Origin: Nocardioides sp. B-3
Lineage (GTDB): Bacteria > Actinomycetota > Actinomycetes > Propionibacteriales > Nocardioidaceae
Assembly: GCF_024703895.1 (NCBI RefSeq)
Contig: NZ_CP087968.1
Span: 3,162,001-3,226,000, forward strand
DNA length: 64,000 bases
Reading direction: 5' to 3'
In this document: positions 40,891 to 56,996 of the stretch, piece by piece
Layout of the letters: each line of letters begins with the position of its first letter
How positions within the stretch are numbered: position 1 is the stretch's first letter
Program-made: the position numbers and the translations under genes
Notes under the pieces: model-generated
The model's database searches: none
Seen by the model: the letters and a program-made list of their open reading frames with translations, nothing else
Told to the model about the DNA's origin: nothing

Positions 40891-40915
40891 GGCGACCCGG
40901 TCCAACCGGGTCGCC
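40891..40915 (+). terminator. Terminator hairpin after the DUF4870 gene
   Basis: GGCGACCCGGT and ACCGGGTCGCC pair over a 3-nt loop, 13 nt past the stop; further flanking bases extend the stem imperfectly. Confidence 0.7.
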
Positions 40916-40946
40916 GTCGCGAGCATTTCGGCGGTAGCATGGGCCC

Positions 40947-40985
40947 ATGAGTACGCAGGTCCTGCTTCTTGGCCAGCCGCGCTGA
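40947..40985 (+). CDS. Putative leuS leader peptide MSTQVLLLGQPR
   Basis: A 12-codon frame with three consecutive leucine codons (CTG CTT CTT), 98 nt upstream of leuS and followed by a terminator with a T-run. CTT is a rare codon in this GC-rich genome. This is the classic layout of ribosome-mediated attenuation: when Leu-tRNA is scarce, the ribosome stalls at the Leu codons and the terminator is not formed. Confidence 0.6.
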   Translation: MSTQVLLLGQPR

Positions 40986-41016
40986 CTCCCTGTCTCCACA
41001 GGAACGTCACGCGGCC

Positions 41017-41040
41017 ACCCCTCCATGCGAGGGGTTTTTT
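41017..41040 (+). terminator. Rho-independent terminator/attenuator in the leuS leader
   Basis: ACCCCTC-CATGC-GAGGGGT is followed by TTTTTT, 44 nt before the leuS ATG. It is the only T-tailed terminator I found in the window. GCCGCG at 40976-40981 can pair with CGCGGC at 41010-41015, adjoining the terminator stem, as an alternative structure. Confidence 0.75.
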
Positions 41041-41083
41041 CATGCCAGGAGCACGAGCCGGAACACACGAGGGCGGTAGACAC

Positions 41084-43583
<2,500 letters not shown>

Positions 43584-43589
43584 GCAAGC

Positions 43590-43623
43590 CTCCGGCCCCG
43601 CGGGATCACCCGCGGGGCCGGAG
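43590..43623. terminator. Bidirectional terminator between leuS and the subtilase gene
   Basis: Perfect 15-bp stem (43590-43604 with 43609-43623) and 4-nt loop between convergent genes. Confidence 0.8.
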
Positions 43624-43643
43624 TCATCTCTGTTGGGTGTCGA

Positions 43644-45229
<1,586 letters not shown>

Positions 45230-45315
45230 CGAGGGTTCCTTCCCGAGACAGATGGACGTCGCTGACCTTGCGCAACAACCACCCGTCCCGGCAAGGGATG
45301 AGGCTCCGTTAACAG

Positions 45316-46208
45316 TTAACTCAGGGGCTCGTCGGCCCAGGTCCACCTGATGCCGGTGACGCCGGGGGTGGCGTCGGTGTGGGCCGGGGGGGCGCGGTGC
45401 GCCGGGTCCAGTGCGATCACCGACTCACGGTCCTCGGTGAAGGCGACGGTCGTCGCGGGGAGGGCCTCCGGGTGAAACTCCACCCGGAGGAGGTATTCGC
45501 GCATCGGCATCCGCAGGCGTCGGTAGTACTCCGACTCCAGCGGCCCGGGGCTCGGCGAGACCACTTCGTACTCCACGACCACGGTCTCCCCACGACTCAG
45601 CGGCTGGTGGAAGATCAGCTCCGCGCCGACGACGCCAGCCTCCGGGCTGCGTTCGACCCGCCCGATCACACAGCCCCGGGACCGCGCGGTACTCGCCGAC
45701 GTCGACCGAGATGTCGTCCCGGCAGTGCATCACCACGCGCCGGTCCGGTCCGTCCGAGCGAGCGCGCATCACCCGGCGCACCGTCAAGGTCTGCTGACGA
45801 CGGTCGGCACCCAGCCGCAGCACGTCGTGCAGGGTCACGCGGTCGAGCTCGGTGTCCCACCGGGTGTCGAGGCGACGCAGCAGCTCGGCGGCAGGGGGTT
45901 CGGGCCACAGCGCGTCGAGGTCCCGCACGACGGTGCGTCGAGGTCGGTCGCGCGTCAGCGGGAGCGTACGACGCAAGTGACCCCCGGTCGAGGGCGAGCA
46001 CCTCCTCGAGGTGGGGGATCGCCGCGATCGAGGCCTTGCGTCCGGGCAGGCTGCGCCCGGACTGCCAGTAGCTCAGCGTGGCGACGCTGACGGACACGCC
46101 GCGTTGGTCGAGGTGGTCGCGGATCCGCTCGAGCCCCAGCCCGCGGCGGTCGATGGCGCGGCGCAGCTCGTCGGCGAAGCTCCCGGAAGCATCGGACATC
46201 TGCCCCAT
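45316..46208 (-). CDS. Helix-turn-helix DNA-binding protein with unknown C-terminal domain (two frameshifts)
   Basis: The N-terminus is an XRE-like helix-turn-helix: FADELRRAIDRRGLGLERIRDHL then VSVATLSYWQSGRSLPGRKAS. The rest (LPLTRDRPRRTVVRDLDALWPEPPAAELLRRLDTR, later [28 protein letters not shown]) is a beta-rich domain I do not recognise. Breaks near 45976-45984 and 45670-45677, both in C/G runs. About 297 aa. Start ATG 46208 or 46199. Divergent from degV. A palindromic GTTAACAGTTAAC lies at its stop, upstream of the protease gene. Confidence 0.65.
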
Positions 46209-46262
46209 CCAAGCGGGTGCAGGTGCGCACGGCAACCGTCTCGGACCCACTAGCCTCAGCGT

Positions 46263-47129
46263 GTGCCCCGGACCGTCATCGTCACCGATTCCACCGCGAG
46301 CATCCCGCCCGAGCAGGCGGAGGAGCGCGGGATCGTCGTCGTACCGCTCCGTGTCGTCATCGGTGCGCAGGTCTTCGACGAGGGAGTCGACGGCGCCACC
46401 CCGGAACGCGTGGCGAAGGCGCTGGCGGAGTTCGTGCCCGTGAGCACGTCGCGCCCCAACCCCGCGGCGATGGCCGAGGTCTACGAGCGGCTCGCCCGGG
46501 AGGGTGCAAAGGAGATCATCTCGATCCACATCTCCGGCGAGATGAGCGGCACCTACGAGTCGGCGCAGCTGGCGGCCAAGCAGGTCAACGTGAAGGTCAC
46601 GTGCATCGACAGCCGGCAGGTGGGCGCCTCGACGGGCTACGCCGCGCTGTCGGCCGCCGACGTCCTCGACGCCGGAGGCACGGTGGCCGAGGCGGCGCAG
46701 GCCGCGCGCGACCGGGCCGGGGCGGCGACGTCGCTGTTCTACGTCGACACCCTCGAATACCTCCGGAGAGGCGGCCGGATCGGTGCCGCCGCGGCGATCC
46801 TCGGTGGCGCGCTCTCGGTCAAGCCGCTGTTGAGCATCGTCGACGGGAAGGTGGCCAACCTCGAGAAGGTCCGCACCGGGGCGAAGGCGCTCGCCCGGCT
46901 CGAGGACCTCGCGGTCGAGGCGGCGGCTTCGCAATCGGTCGACATCTACGTCGCGCACCTCGCCAACCACGACCGCGCCGAGCAGCTCGCGGCGACGCTG
47001 GGCGACCGGCTGGCCGACAACCTCGAAGGTCGCGAGCTCTGGTGCGGTGAGCTCGGCGCCGTCCCGGGGGCGCATGTCGGGCCGGGCATGGTCGCGGTGT
47101 GCGTCGCTCCCCGCCTGCCGTTGGGCTGA
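46263..47129 (+). CDS. DegV-family fatty-acid-binding protein
   Basis: 288 aa, intact, GTG 46263. TVIVTDSTASIPPEQAEERGIVVVPL is the DegV start; VSTSRPNPAAMAEVYERL, HISGEMSGTYESAQLAA (lipid-contact Ser/Thr) and DTLEYLRRGGRIGAAAAILGGAL with PLLSIVDGKV are the remaining signatures. DegV/FakB proteins bind a single fatty acid; FakB partners present it to a kinase, but no fakA is adjacent. Next to the competence genes, as often in actinobacteria. Confidence 0.92.
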   Translation: MPRTVIVTDSTASIPPEQAEERGIVVVPLRVVIGAQVFDEGVDGATPERVAKALAEFVPVSTSRPNPAAMAEVYERLAREGAKEIISIHISGEMSGTYESAQLAAKQVNVKVTCIDSRQVGASTGYAALSAADVLDAGGTVAEAAQAARDRAGAATSLFYVDTLEYLRRGGRIGAAAAILGGALSVKPLLSIVDGKVANLEKVRTGAKALARLEDLAVEAAASQSVDIYVAHLANHDRAEQLAATLGDRLADNLEGRELWCGELGAVPGAHVGPGMVAVCVAPRLPLG

Positions 47130-47240
47130 GCGGGCCACTTCACGCTGCTTCCCTGTGGATGAATGGCGCTGCGCCGGAGTTGTCCACAGGCTGAAGGTTC
47201 CCGGGTGGCGGCTGTCCGTGTGGCTTCCTAGGTTCGTCGC

Positions 47241-48111
47241 ATGCGCCCACTTCACCCGCGGAGCACGACCAGCGACGAGCACGCCGAGGCCGTCTCGCGC
47301 CGCCCGGCCACGCTCAGTGCCGAGCTCGCGGCGGTGCGTGGCGATCCGCCGGCCGCGCACCGGCACACGCAGGTGCGCGGGTTGTACGCCGATGACGAGC
47401 CCGAGTCCGGCGAGGCACCCATCGTCCCGGTGCCGGGTCGGCACGCCTCTCGCCGCCTCGTCGGTGACCCGGCCTCGCGGATCCACCTGACGGGTGCGCA
47501 CGTCGCGGTGATCTCGATCGTGGTCGCGGTGGCGATCGGGGTGGCCGCGTTCCCGGCTGTTCGTTCAGATCCGGAGGTGGTGCCGGCGCTGGCGCCGGTG
47601 AGTGAGCCGCTGGTGTCGACATCGGTCTCGGCCCGGCCGTCGGATTCGGTGTCAGCTTCGGTGCCTGCCGCGGACGCGGCCGAGGTCACCGTGGACGTCG
47701 CCGGCAAGGTCCGCCGGCCGGGGATCGCGGTGCTTCCGCCCGGGTCGCGGGTGGTGGACGCAGTGGAGGCGGCTGGTGGCGCGCGGCCCGGCGTCGACCT
47801 CGCGTCGCTCAACCCTGGCGCGGCCGCTGGTCGACGGCGAGCAGATCCCGGTGGGGGTGCCGGTGCCGACGGGCGTGGTGGGCTCGCTCGGGGCGACCCC
47901 CGGACCGGGGCAGGCAGGCCCTCTGGTCAACCTCAACTCGGCCGACCTCGCGGCGCTCGAGACGCTGCCGGGAGTTGGACCGGTGACCGCGGGGGCGATC
48001 GTGGCGTGGCGCACCGAGCACGGCGGCTTCACCGCGGTCGAGGAGCTGCTCGAGGTCGACGGCATCGGCGATGCGACGTTGGCGGAGATCGCTCCGCACG
48101 TGACGATCTGA
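47241..48111 (+). CDS. comEA: ComEA-family helix-hairpin-helix DNA-binding protein (one frameshift)
   Basis: ATG 47241. A long charged N-terminus, one membrane anchor (HVAVISIVVAVAIGVAA), a Ser/Val-rich linker, a SLBB-type domain (VTVDVAGKVRRPGIAVLPPGSRVVDAVEAAGG) and a C-terminal double HhH (VNLNSADLAALETLPGVGPVTAGAIVAWR). One extra C at 47813-47818 (CCCTGG). About 289 aa. It binds incoming DNA at the cell surface for ComEC. The upstream gap holds two DnaA-box-like words (CTGTGGAT, TTGTCCACA), not enough for an origin. Confidence 0.9.
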
Positions 48112-48121
48112 GGAGGAGGGG

Positions 48122-50381
48122 GTGTCCGATCTCCGGCTGCCGCTGCTGGGCGTCGGGGCGTGGGCGGGTGGGTTGTGCGCGGCCGGACTGCCGCTGTGGG
48201 CGACCGTGCTGCTGGGCGTGGAGGGTCTGGTGGCCGCCCTGTGGTCACGGTCCCGGCCGGCGCTGGCGTGCGCGCTGGCCGCCCTCGCCGTGATCGGGGT
48301 GGCGACCCTCCGGGTCGCGCCGTTCGGCACCGGACCGGTGGCCGACCCGGTCACTGACCGGGCCGTGGTGTCGGCACGCGTGTCGGTGACGAGCGACCCC
48401 CGAGTGGTGTCGGGCAGGTTCGGCGACCTCGTGGTGGTGCGGGGCGCGCTCACGGAGGTGACGGGTCGCGGTGCGACGTACACCCTGCGGGCGCCGGTGG
48501 TGCTGCTGGCGGACGAGAGCTGGCTCGACGTGCGCCTCGGCTCGTCGGTCGGCGTCTCCGGGCGGCTCGCCCCCGACGACGGCGGCGGCCCGGCGGTGCT
48601 CGGGGTGCTGTCCGTGCGCGGCCCGCCCCGAGTGGAGACCGGGCCGGACATCTGGTGGCGGGCGGCCGCGGCGGTGCGCGCGTCGATCCGCTCGTCCGTC
48701 GAGCCCCGGGGCGAGCACGCCCGGGAGCTGGTGCCCTCGCTGGTCGTGGGCGACGACAGCGGTCTCGACCCGACGCTGGCCGACGACTTCCGCACCACCG
48801 GACTCACGCACCTGCTCGCGGTGTCCGGAACGAACCTGACCCTGCTCGTCGGCTTCCTGCTGATCGTCGGGCGCTGGTGCGGCGTGCGCGGGCGCTGGAT
48901 GTATCTCACCGCGGCGCTCGGCATCGTCGGGTTCGTGCTGATCGCGCGCACCGAGCCGAGCGTGGTGCGAGCGGCCGCGATGGGCACCGTCGCCCTGATC
49001 GGGATGGGCAGCAACGGGCGTGCACGCGGCACCCGGTGTCTGGGTGCCGCCGTCTTCGCGCTGCTCCTCGTCGATCCCGGGCTGGCCGTGACGGCCGGGT
49101 TCGCGTTGTCGGTGCTGGCAACCGGCGGGATCCTGTTCCTCGCGCCGGTCTGGCGAGACGCGATGATGCGCTGGCTGCCGCGCTGGGTCGCGGAAGCGGT
49201 CTCGGTGCCGCTCGCAGCCCAAGTGGCGTGCACGCCGGTGGTCACCGCGATCTCGGGCCAGTCAGCTTGGTCGCGGTCCCGGCAAACCTGCTCGCCGCCC
49301 CCGCGGTGGCGCCGGCGACCGTGCTCGGGCTGGCCGGGGGACTCGTCGGCCTCGTGTGGACCCCGCTCGGACAGGTCGTGGCCGCGCCGGCGGCCCGGGT
49401 CTGTGTCGTGGATCGTGGTCGTCGCCCAGCGCGGAGCGGCCCCTGCCGACCGCGGCCGTGGAGTGGGGGACCGGGCCGGTCGCGCTGGTCGTGATCACGC
49501 TCCTGTGCGGCGCGGTCGTCGTGGGTGCGCCCCGGCTGCTGCGATCACCGGTCACGGGGGTCGGCTGCTCGGTGCTGCTCGTGATCACCGTGCTCACGCG
49601 GCCGCCCTCTCCCGGGTGGCCGGCCGACGGCTGGGTGCTCGCGATGTGCGACGTCGGGCAGGGCGACGGTCTAGTGCTGAACGCCGGGCCCGGAACGGGC
49701 GTGGTGGTGGACGCTGGACCGGACCCGGAGGTGATGGACCGCTGCCCGGACCGGCTCGGCATCACCGACGTCCCGCTCGTGGTGCTCACACACTTCCACG
49801 CCGACCACGTCGACGGACTCCCCGGTGTGCTCGCCGACCGACGCGTGGGGGAGGTCGACGTGACCTCGATGGTGGACCCGCCCGAAGGGGCGGCGGCCGT
49901 GAGTCGGTCGCTGGACGTGTCCCCGGTCGTCGCGCCGTACGGCCTGACTCGAAAGGTGGGCGACGTGACCCTGCAGACCCTGTGGCCACTGCCCGACGCC
50001 CCGACGGCCGGGATCGGCGACGGGAGCGCGGCCAACGACGCCAGTGTCGTGCTGTTGGCGCAGGGCGTGCGGATCCTGCTGACCGGCGACATCGAGCCAC
50101 CGGGGCAGCTCGCGCTGCGGCGTACCCTCCCTGATCTCCACGTCGACGTGCTCAAGGTGCCGCACCACGGCAGCCGGCACCGGGACCTCGACTTCCCGGT
50201 CGGGCTGAGAGCCGGGCTGGCGCTGGTGTCGGTGGGGGCCGACAACGACTACGGCCACCCCGACTCCGGCCCGGTGGCTGCTCTGACGGCAACTGGCGCG
50301 GTCGTACGGCGAACGGATCTCGACGGCGACCTGCTGGTGCTCCGGACGGACGACGGGATCGCTGTCCGTGGGCGCGGCTAG
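48122..50381 (+). CDS. comEC: ComEC/Rec2 DNA channel protein (about three frameshifts)
   Basis: GTG 48122 after GAGGAGGAGGG. The N-terminal membrane part is followed by an OB-like domain and the ComEC membrane core (GDDSGLDPTLADDFRTTGLTHLLAVSGTNLTLLV). The C-terminal metallo-beta-lactamase-like domain has VLTHFHADHVDGLPG, LLTGDIEPPGQ and LKVPHHGSRH. Breaks at 49258-49261 (CCAG for CCAGG), about 49395-49405 and about 49440. About 752 aa. Forms the inner-membrane channel for transforming DNA; coupled to comEA by 10 nt. Confidence 0.88.
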
Positions 50382-50393
50382 TGTTCTCACACC

Positions 50394-51383
50394 ATGGCTT
50401 CCACCCCCACCGCAGCGCAGGTCCTCGGCCGGATCATCCTCGTCACCGGCAAGGAGGAGTTCCTCAGCGAGCGCACCGTCGTCGGCGTCCGCACGGCCGT
50501 CAAGGGCTTCGACTCGGACGCCGAGATCGCCGACTCCGACGCGGCCGGCCTGACCCCCGGCGAGCCCGGGCGAGATGGCCGCACCGTCCCTGTTCTCCTC
50601 GACCCGGTGCGTGATCATCCGGGGTCTGGAGGGGCTGCCCGACGACTGCTACGACGGCATCCTCGACTACGCCGCGGCGCCCGCGGACGACATCGCGCTG
50701 GTGCTCGTGCACGGCGGCGGAGCCAAGGGCAGCGGGCTCCTCACCAAGCTGCGCAAGCTCGCCTCGGTCACCGAGGTGAAGTCGCAGGAGATCAAGGCCT
50801 CCGACCTGACGAGCTTCGTCATCTCCGAGTTCGCCGGGCACGGCGCCAAGATCGCCTCCGACGCGGCCTCCTTCCCCGGTCACAGCCGTCGGCGGCGACC
50901 TGCGCTCGCTCGCCGCCGCCGCCCACCAGCTGACCAACGACTTCCCCGGCGAGCAGCTCACGGTCGAGAAGGTGCAGCGCTACTTCGGGGGCCGGGCCGA
51001 GGCGAAGTCCTTCGCGGTGGCCGACGCCGCGTTCGCCGGTCGCAAGGCGCAGGCGCTCGAGGCGCTCCGCTGGGCGATGGACGGTGGCACCGCCTCGGTG
51101 CTCGTGACGTCGGCGATGGCCGGATCGGCCCGCAGCATCGCGCGGTTCATCGGCGCCCCCAACGGGATGCGCGAGGCCGACCGGGCGCGCGAGCTCGGGG
51201 TCCCGCCTTGGAAGGTCCGCCGGGTCCGTGACCAGTCCCGGGCCCGGACTCCCCGACGGGATCTCGTCCGCCGTGCGCGGGGTTGCCGTCGCGGACGCCG
51301 ACATCAAGGGGCAGGCCCACGATGCGGCGTACACCCCGGAGCGGTTGGTGCTCACCGTCGCTGATCTCCGCACCGGTCGCTGA
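50394..51383 (+). CDS. holA: DNA polymerase III subunit delta (three frameshifts)
   Basis: Clamp-loader subunit that opens the beta clamp. Start ATG 50394; ILVTGKEEFLSERTVVGVRTAVKG at the N-terminus, LVLVHGGGAKGSGLLTKLRKLA in the middle, and VEKVQRYFGGRAEAKSFAVADAAFAGRKAQALEALRW, a typical delta stretch. Breaks near 50565-50571 (GAGCCCGGGC), 50874-50880 (TTCCCCGGTC) and 51240-51246. About 329 aa. Follows comEC by 12 nt as in most actinobacteria. Confidence 0.88.
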
Positions 51384-51420
51384 CGCAGCCTGCCCCCGCT
51401 CCACCATCGGCCCCCGCGGC

Positions 51421-51467
51421 GGTGGGTGAGCCACATTCCCGAGCCGGAAATGTGGCTGCGTCACCCC
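51421..51467. repeat. REP-like palindromic element, copy 1
   Basis: An outer GGTGA/TCACC pair encloses CACATT...AATGTG arms with a 12-nt centre. Lies in the 250-nt gap between convergent holA and rpsT; could serve as terminator. Confidence 0.55.
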
Positions 51468-51500
51468 CGGCACGCGTGTCCCCGGCGACTCTCCGAAGTA

Positions 51501-51550
51501 GGGGTGAGGTACCCACATTCGAGACGCGGAAAATGTGGCTGAGTCACCGC
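51501..51550. repeat. REP-like palindromic element, copy 2
   Basis: Same architecture as copy 1 (GGTGA...CACATT...AATGTG...TCACC) with a different centre, in direct orientation about 80 nt on. The conserved part AATGTGGCTG-N-GTCACC is shared. Confidence 0.55.
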
Positions 51551-51633
51551 TGGAAGGCAAGGGAGGAGAGGGGACGTGCCCCGAAATGCACGAGCGCCCC
51601 GCCGCAGTGCGACGGGGCGTAGGTGGGTGAAGA

Positions 51634-51898
51634 TCAGAGAGCGGCGGACTGCTTCACGATCGACGACTTGCGGTTCGCGGCCCTGGTTCTTGTGGATGAC
51701 GCCCTTGGAGGCGGCCTTGTCGAGCTTCTTGGCGGCGTCGCGGCCCGGGGTCACGGCGTTGTCCTTGTCGCCCGAGGCGACGGCCTCATGGAACTTGCGG
51801 ACCGCAGGTCTTGAGGCCGGTCTTGACGGCCTTGTTGCGCTCCTGCGCGCCTTCTCGTTCTGCTTGTTGCGCTTGATCTGGGACTTGATGTTGGCCAC
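51634..51898 (-). CDS. rpsT: 30S ribosomal protein S20 (three indels)
   Basis: [18 protein letters not shown] is the S20 start and the middle [16 protein letters not shown]...[18 protein letters not shown] is unmistakable. As sequenced, the ends are scrambled: one base lost near 51843-51848 (CGCAGG for CGCCAGG), one gained near 51808-51811 and one gained at 51681-51686 (CCCTGG). Restored, it ends at TGA 51634-51636 ([10 protein letters not shown]), 87 aa. An essential gene, so these must be sequence errors. Confidence 0.9.
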
Positions 51899-52052
51899 AG
51901 GTGAACCTTTGCTCGTTGCTTGGTCAGGGAAAGTCTGGTGTCGGCTGCCGACTCACCCCACTGTGTTGATCGAATGCGGGGCAGGGCGCCGGACAATCAA
52001 GGGGAAACACTACCGCCGAGGCGGGTGAGCGCCCAAATCGAGTCGGCTGGAC

Positions 52053-53003
52053 TCACGCCCAGCCCCGGCGCTCGCTCAGCCAGTGCCACACGACGTCGCC
52101 CTGCCAGCGCTGGTGGTCGCGGATGTACGGCGAGGTCGAGGGCACCGGGTCGTCGGCGGACTTCCAGAAGTAGCCGACGAGCAGCGCGAGCACGCGGTCG
52201 ATCGAATCCGGTGCCACGTCGCGCGTCAGCCGGCGCGAGGAGAGGACCGGCTCCACGTCGACCCCGTCGCCGCGCGGGCCGATCAGGGTGAGGAGCGTGT
52301 CGATCCACGCGGCACCGACGATCGGCCAGTTCCAGTCGCAGATCCACACGGCGCCGTCGGTGTCGATGAGCAGGTTGTCGTCGCGGATGTCGGTGTGGAC
52401 GAGGGTCTGGCCGCCAACGACGTCCGCGAACGAAGCCGCCAGCGCAACGGCGTCGTCGAGGTGGGGCAGGTCCGGCCGGGTGGCCCGGACGTGCTCCCAC
52501 ATGGCGAGCAGCGGCGCGAAGTCGTCCTCGACCGAGTCGAGGTCCGGGCCCGCAGGCGGTGGCGTCAGCTCGTCCGCCACGACCTCCGGGGCGTCGAGGG
52601 CGGAGTCGAGGTCGGCCGGGCTCCACGGTCGATGCGGCGCGCGCCCGTCGACGTACTCGATCCCGAGCGCCACCCAGTCGTCGTCGAGGTGCCAGAGAAG
52701 CCGTGGTGACGGAACCGAGGTCGGGAGGGCAGCGAGCTTGCGCGCCTCCTCGCGGTAGGAGTCGGCGAACAGCCGCTGCGCCTTGACCGACGCGGCCTTG
52801 ACGAAGTGCTTCGAGCCGTCCGCGCACACCGGGACGCTCGCGAAGCCGGGCGTGAAGCCGGACGTCTGCGAGATCGCCTCGACCACGGTGGAGCCGCACT
52901 TGCGCTCGACGTACGCGCGCAGGTTGGGCGGCAGGAACGCCCACTCGAGACGGCGCGAGGTCTTGCCGACGGGGGCGGGGTAGGGGCCGGGCGCGGAAGG
53001 CAT
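52053..53003 (-). CDS. Aminoglycoside phosphotransferase (APH)-fold kinase
   Basis: 316 aa, intact. ATG 53003 with GGAGG 8 nt upstream. Kinase fold: KHFVKAASVKAQRLFADSYREEARKL (nucleotide-binding Lys region), LVHTDIRDDNLLIDTDG with the catalytic Asp and metal-binding Asn, and ICDWNWP with the second metal Asp. Choline, homoserine or antibiotic kinases share this fold; the substrate is unknown. Divergent from the GNAT gene. Confidence 0.82.
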   Translation of the reverse strand: MPSAPGPYPAPVGKTSRRLEWAFLPPNLRAYVERKCGSTVVEAISQTSGFTPGFASVPVCADGSKHFVKAASVKAQRLFADSYREEARKLAALPTSVPSPRLLWHLDDDWVALGIEYVDGRAPHRPWSPADLDSALDAPEVVADELTPPPAGPDLDSVEDDFAPLLAMWEHVRATRPDLPHLDDAVALAASFADVVGGQTLVHTDIRDDNLLIDTDGAVWICDWNWPIVGAAWIDTLLTLIGPRGDGVDVEPVLSSRRLTRDVAPDSIDRVLALLVGYFWKSADDPVPSTSPYIRDHQRWQGDVVWHWLSERRGWA

Positions 53004-53055
53004 GCGGGACATCCTCCCCAACAAATGAATTCGACGTGAATCGGATAATCGATCC

Positions 53056-53629
53056 ATGCCCGACCTCATCGAGCCGCACGTCCGCGTCCGCGAGTCCTTC
53101 CTCGAGTCCGTCGAGGAGTTCCTCGCCGAGGGGCGTGGGGGACACAACACCATGCTGGGCGACTGGCGTGCCCTGTTCGAGGACCGCTGGCACACCGATG
53201 CCGGATTCTGCGAGTTCGTCGATCACCTGCACGCGGATGCACTGCCGCAGAGCCCGCGGCCCGAGCACCACGTGCCGCAGAGCACCTGGTGGCTGGTCGA
53301 CGGGGACGAGTACCTCGGCCGGATCTCGTGCCGGCACGTGCTCAACGAGTGGCTGGCAGAGTACGGCGGCCACATCGGCTACGAGGTGCGCCCGTCCGCA
53401 CGCCGGCAGGGGCACGCGACAACCATGCTCCGCGGCGTGCTCCCGGAGGTTCATGCGCTCGGGATCGATCCCGCCCTGCTGACCTGCGACCACACCAACC
53501 CTGGCCTCGCGCATGGTGATCGAGGCGGCGGGTGGGGTGTTCGAGGACCAGCGGTTGAACAAGCTGAGGTTCTGGCTCCCGACCGGTCTGGACCGGTCTG
53601 GAAAAACTAATACTCTTAGGACAACCTGA
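53056..53629 (+). CDS. GNAT-family N-acetyltransferase (one frameshift)
   Basis: ATG 53056. The GNAT core is GGHIGYEVRPSARRQGHATTMLRGVL (acetyl-CoA pyrophosphate loop R-x-x-G-x-A) and LLTCDHTN. At 53499-53504 AACCCTGGCC stands for AACCTGGCC; after it the frame gives SRMVIEAAGGVFEDQRLNKLRFW to TGA 53629. About 190 aa. The acceptor is unknown. Confidence 0.85.
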
Positions 53630-53633
53630 TGGT

Positions 53634-54252
53634 GTGAGCGACAGGCGCGCGGTCCGGCGGCAGGAGACGATCGAGGAGATCGTCGCGATCTCTTTGCGGG
53701 AGATGACGCGCGTCGGCGCTGGCGGGCTCAGCCTCGGGTGCCGTCGCCCGCGAGCTGGGCATCCGCACGCCCTCGCTCTACGGCTACTTCGACTCCAAGG
53801 CCGCGCTCTACGACGAGATCTTCCGTCGGGGCTGGGTCGAGATCGGCGGGCTCGTCGGTGGCCTGCTCCCGCTGGAGGACCTGCGGGCCCAGCTGACCGA
53901 GTCGTTCCGGCTGCTCGTCGTCTGGGCGGCCGAGCACCCAGCACAGGCGCAGCTGATGTTCTGGCGTCCGGTCCCGTCCCGGGAGCCCAGTCCGGAGGCG
54001 TTCGAGCCGGCCGTCGCCACGATGAGCACGTTCATGGACGGCCTCGCCCGGGCGAACGATCGGGGCGACCTCCGCACCGATGTGCCCATCGAGGAGCTCA
54101 CGCAGGTCTGGTCGGCGCTGGTCACCGGCGTGATCAGCCAACAGCTCTCCAACGAGCCGGGCGTCTCCCTCGAGGAGGGACGCGTGTCCCGCTACCTCGA
54201 CTCCTTCGTCGACATGTTCATCAACTTCTACTCAACCGGGAGGACCCCATGA
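53634..54252 (+). CDS. TetR-family regulator (one frameshift)
   Basis: GTG 53634. RRQETIEEIVAISLREMTRVGAGGLSL, then AVARELGIRTPSLYGYFDSKAALYDEIF, is the helix-turn-helix; WHG-type C-terminal domain (EHPAQAQLMFWRPVPS). The break is at 53732-53737 (CCTCGG, probably CCTGG). About 205 aa. Its stop overlaps the start of the next gene (ATGA), which it likely regulates. Confidence 0.85.
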
Positions 54253-55046
54253 CGACCAGCACCAACCAGCGAGCAGCGCACCTGCCGCAGACGTCGCGCG
54301 CCGACGCCGAACGACACAGCACCGCCGAGTACGCCGCACTGGTGGCCCGTGTGGGCGCCCCGGAGCCCGAGCACTGGGCCGCGCAGACCGACTGCACCGA
54401 GTGGACCGTGCGCGAGCTGGTGGCCCATCTCGCGGGAGCATCGGAGGAGGCCGTGCGGATGGGCGTGAGCGCCGTGCACATGACCAAGGCGGCGCTCCGG
54501 CTCCGCAAGCCCTCGGACCGCGACCCGGCCGGGCACGTGTGCGACCTCCAGATCGAGCGCCGGGCGGGCATGTCCGCGGAGGAGCTGCGGGCCGACCTCG
54601 AGCGCTGGGCCGCGGGGGCGCCCCGCGCCCGACGCCGGCAACCCCGGCTGATGCGCGCGGTCAAGCTGCCGACCTTCGCGGGGCTGCGCCCCGGCGTTCG
54701 CATGAGCTACGCCCTCGACGTCATCTACACCCGAGACCTCTGGCTGCACCGCGTCGACCTCGCCCGCGCGACGGGCCAGCCGATGCCGACATCGACGGCG
54801 GAGGGCGAGGTGGTTGCCCGTGTCGTGCGCGACCTCGATGCCGCGTGGACCGGCCCCGCCTTCGAGCTCGTCCTCACGGGTCGTGGCGGTGGCAGCTGGC
54901 TGGTCGGGGAGGGGGCCGTGACCGGCCGCCTCGAGGGTGACGCCGTGACGGTGATGAGGTCACTGTCGGGCCGGCACGGCGACGTACCGCTCGACGGTCC
55001 GACCCGGTTGGCGGACGAGCTGCGAGCGGCTCGCGTGGTCTTCTGA
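54249..55046 (+). CDS. Maleylpyruvate isomerase-family mycothiol-dependent enzyme (DinB-like)
   Basis: 265 aa, intact. [43 protein letters not shown] is the MDMPI N-terminal four-helix domain with the metal-type His, and [21 protein letters not shown] is the second conserved part (H-x3-D). Members use mycothiol, the actinobacterial thiol, or are orphan metal-binding proteins. Coupled to the preceding TetR gene. Confidence 0.82.
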   Translation: MTTSTNQRAAHLPQTSRADAERHSTAEYAALVARVGAPEPEHWAAQTDCTEWTVRELVAHLAGASEEAVRMGVSAVHMTKAALRLRKPSDRDPAGHVCDLQIERRAGMSAEELRADLERWAAGAPRARRRQPRLMRAVKLPTFAGLRPGVRMSYALDVIYTRDLWLHRVDLARATGQPMPTSTAEGEVVARVVRDLDAAWTGPAFELVLTGRGGGSWLVGEGAVTGRLEGDAVTVMRSLSGRHGDVPLDGPTRLADELRAARVVF

Positions 55047-55092
55047 TCCCATCTCGGCGCTGAATCGGGGTCCGGCTGCCCTGCGTGGAAGA

Positions 55093-56993
<1,901 letters not shown>

Positions 56994-56996
56994 GTC

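Noticed and set aside
47130..47240. Possible replication origin from two DnaA-box-like words
   Set aside because: Only CTGTGGAT and TTGTCCACA are seen, with no AT-rich unwinding region and no dnaA/dnaN nearby.
53634..55046. Apparent TetR-maleylpyruvate isomerase fusion, likewise TetR-BVMO (33247) and MerR-kinase (61836)
   Set aside because: Each arises from a one-base error inside the regulator; restored frames give ATGA or GTGA overlapping gene pairs.
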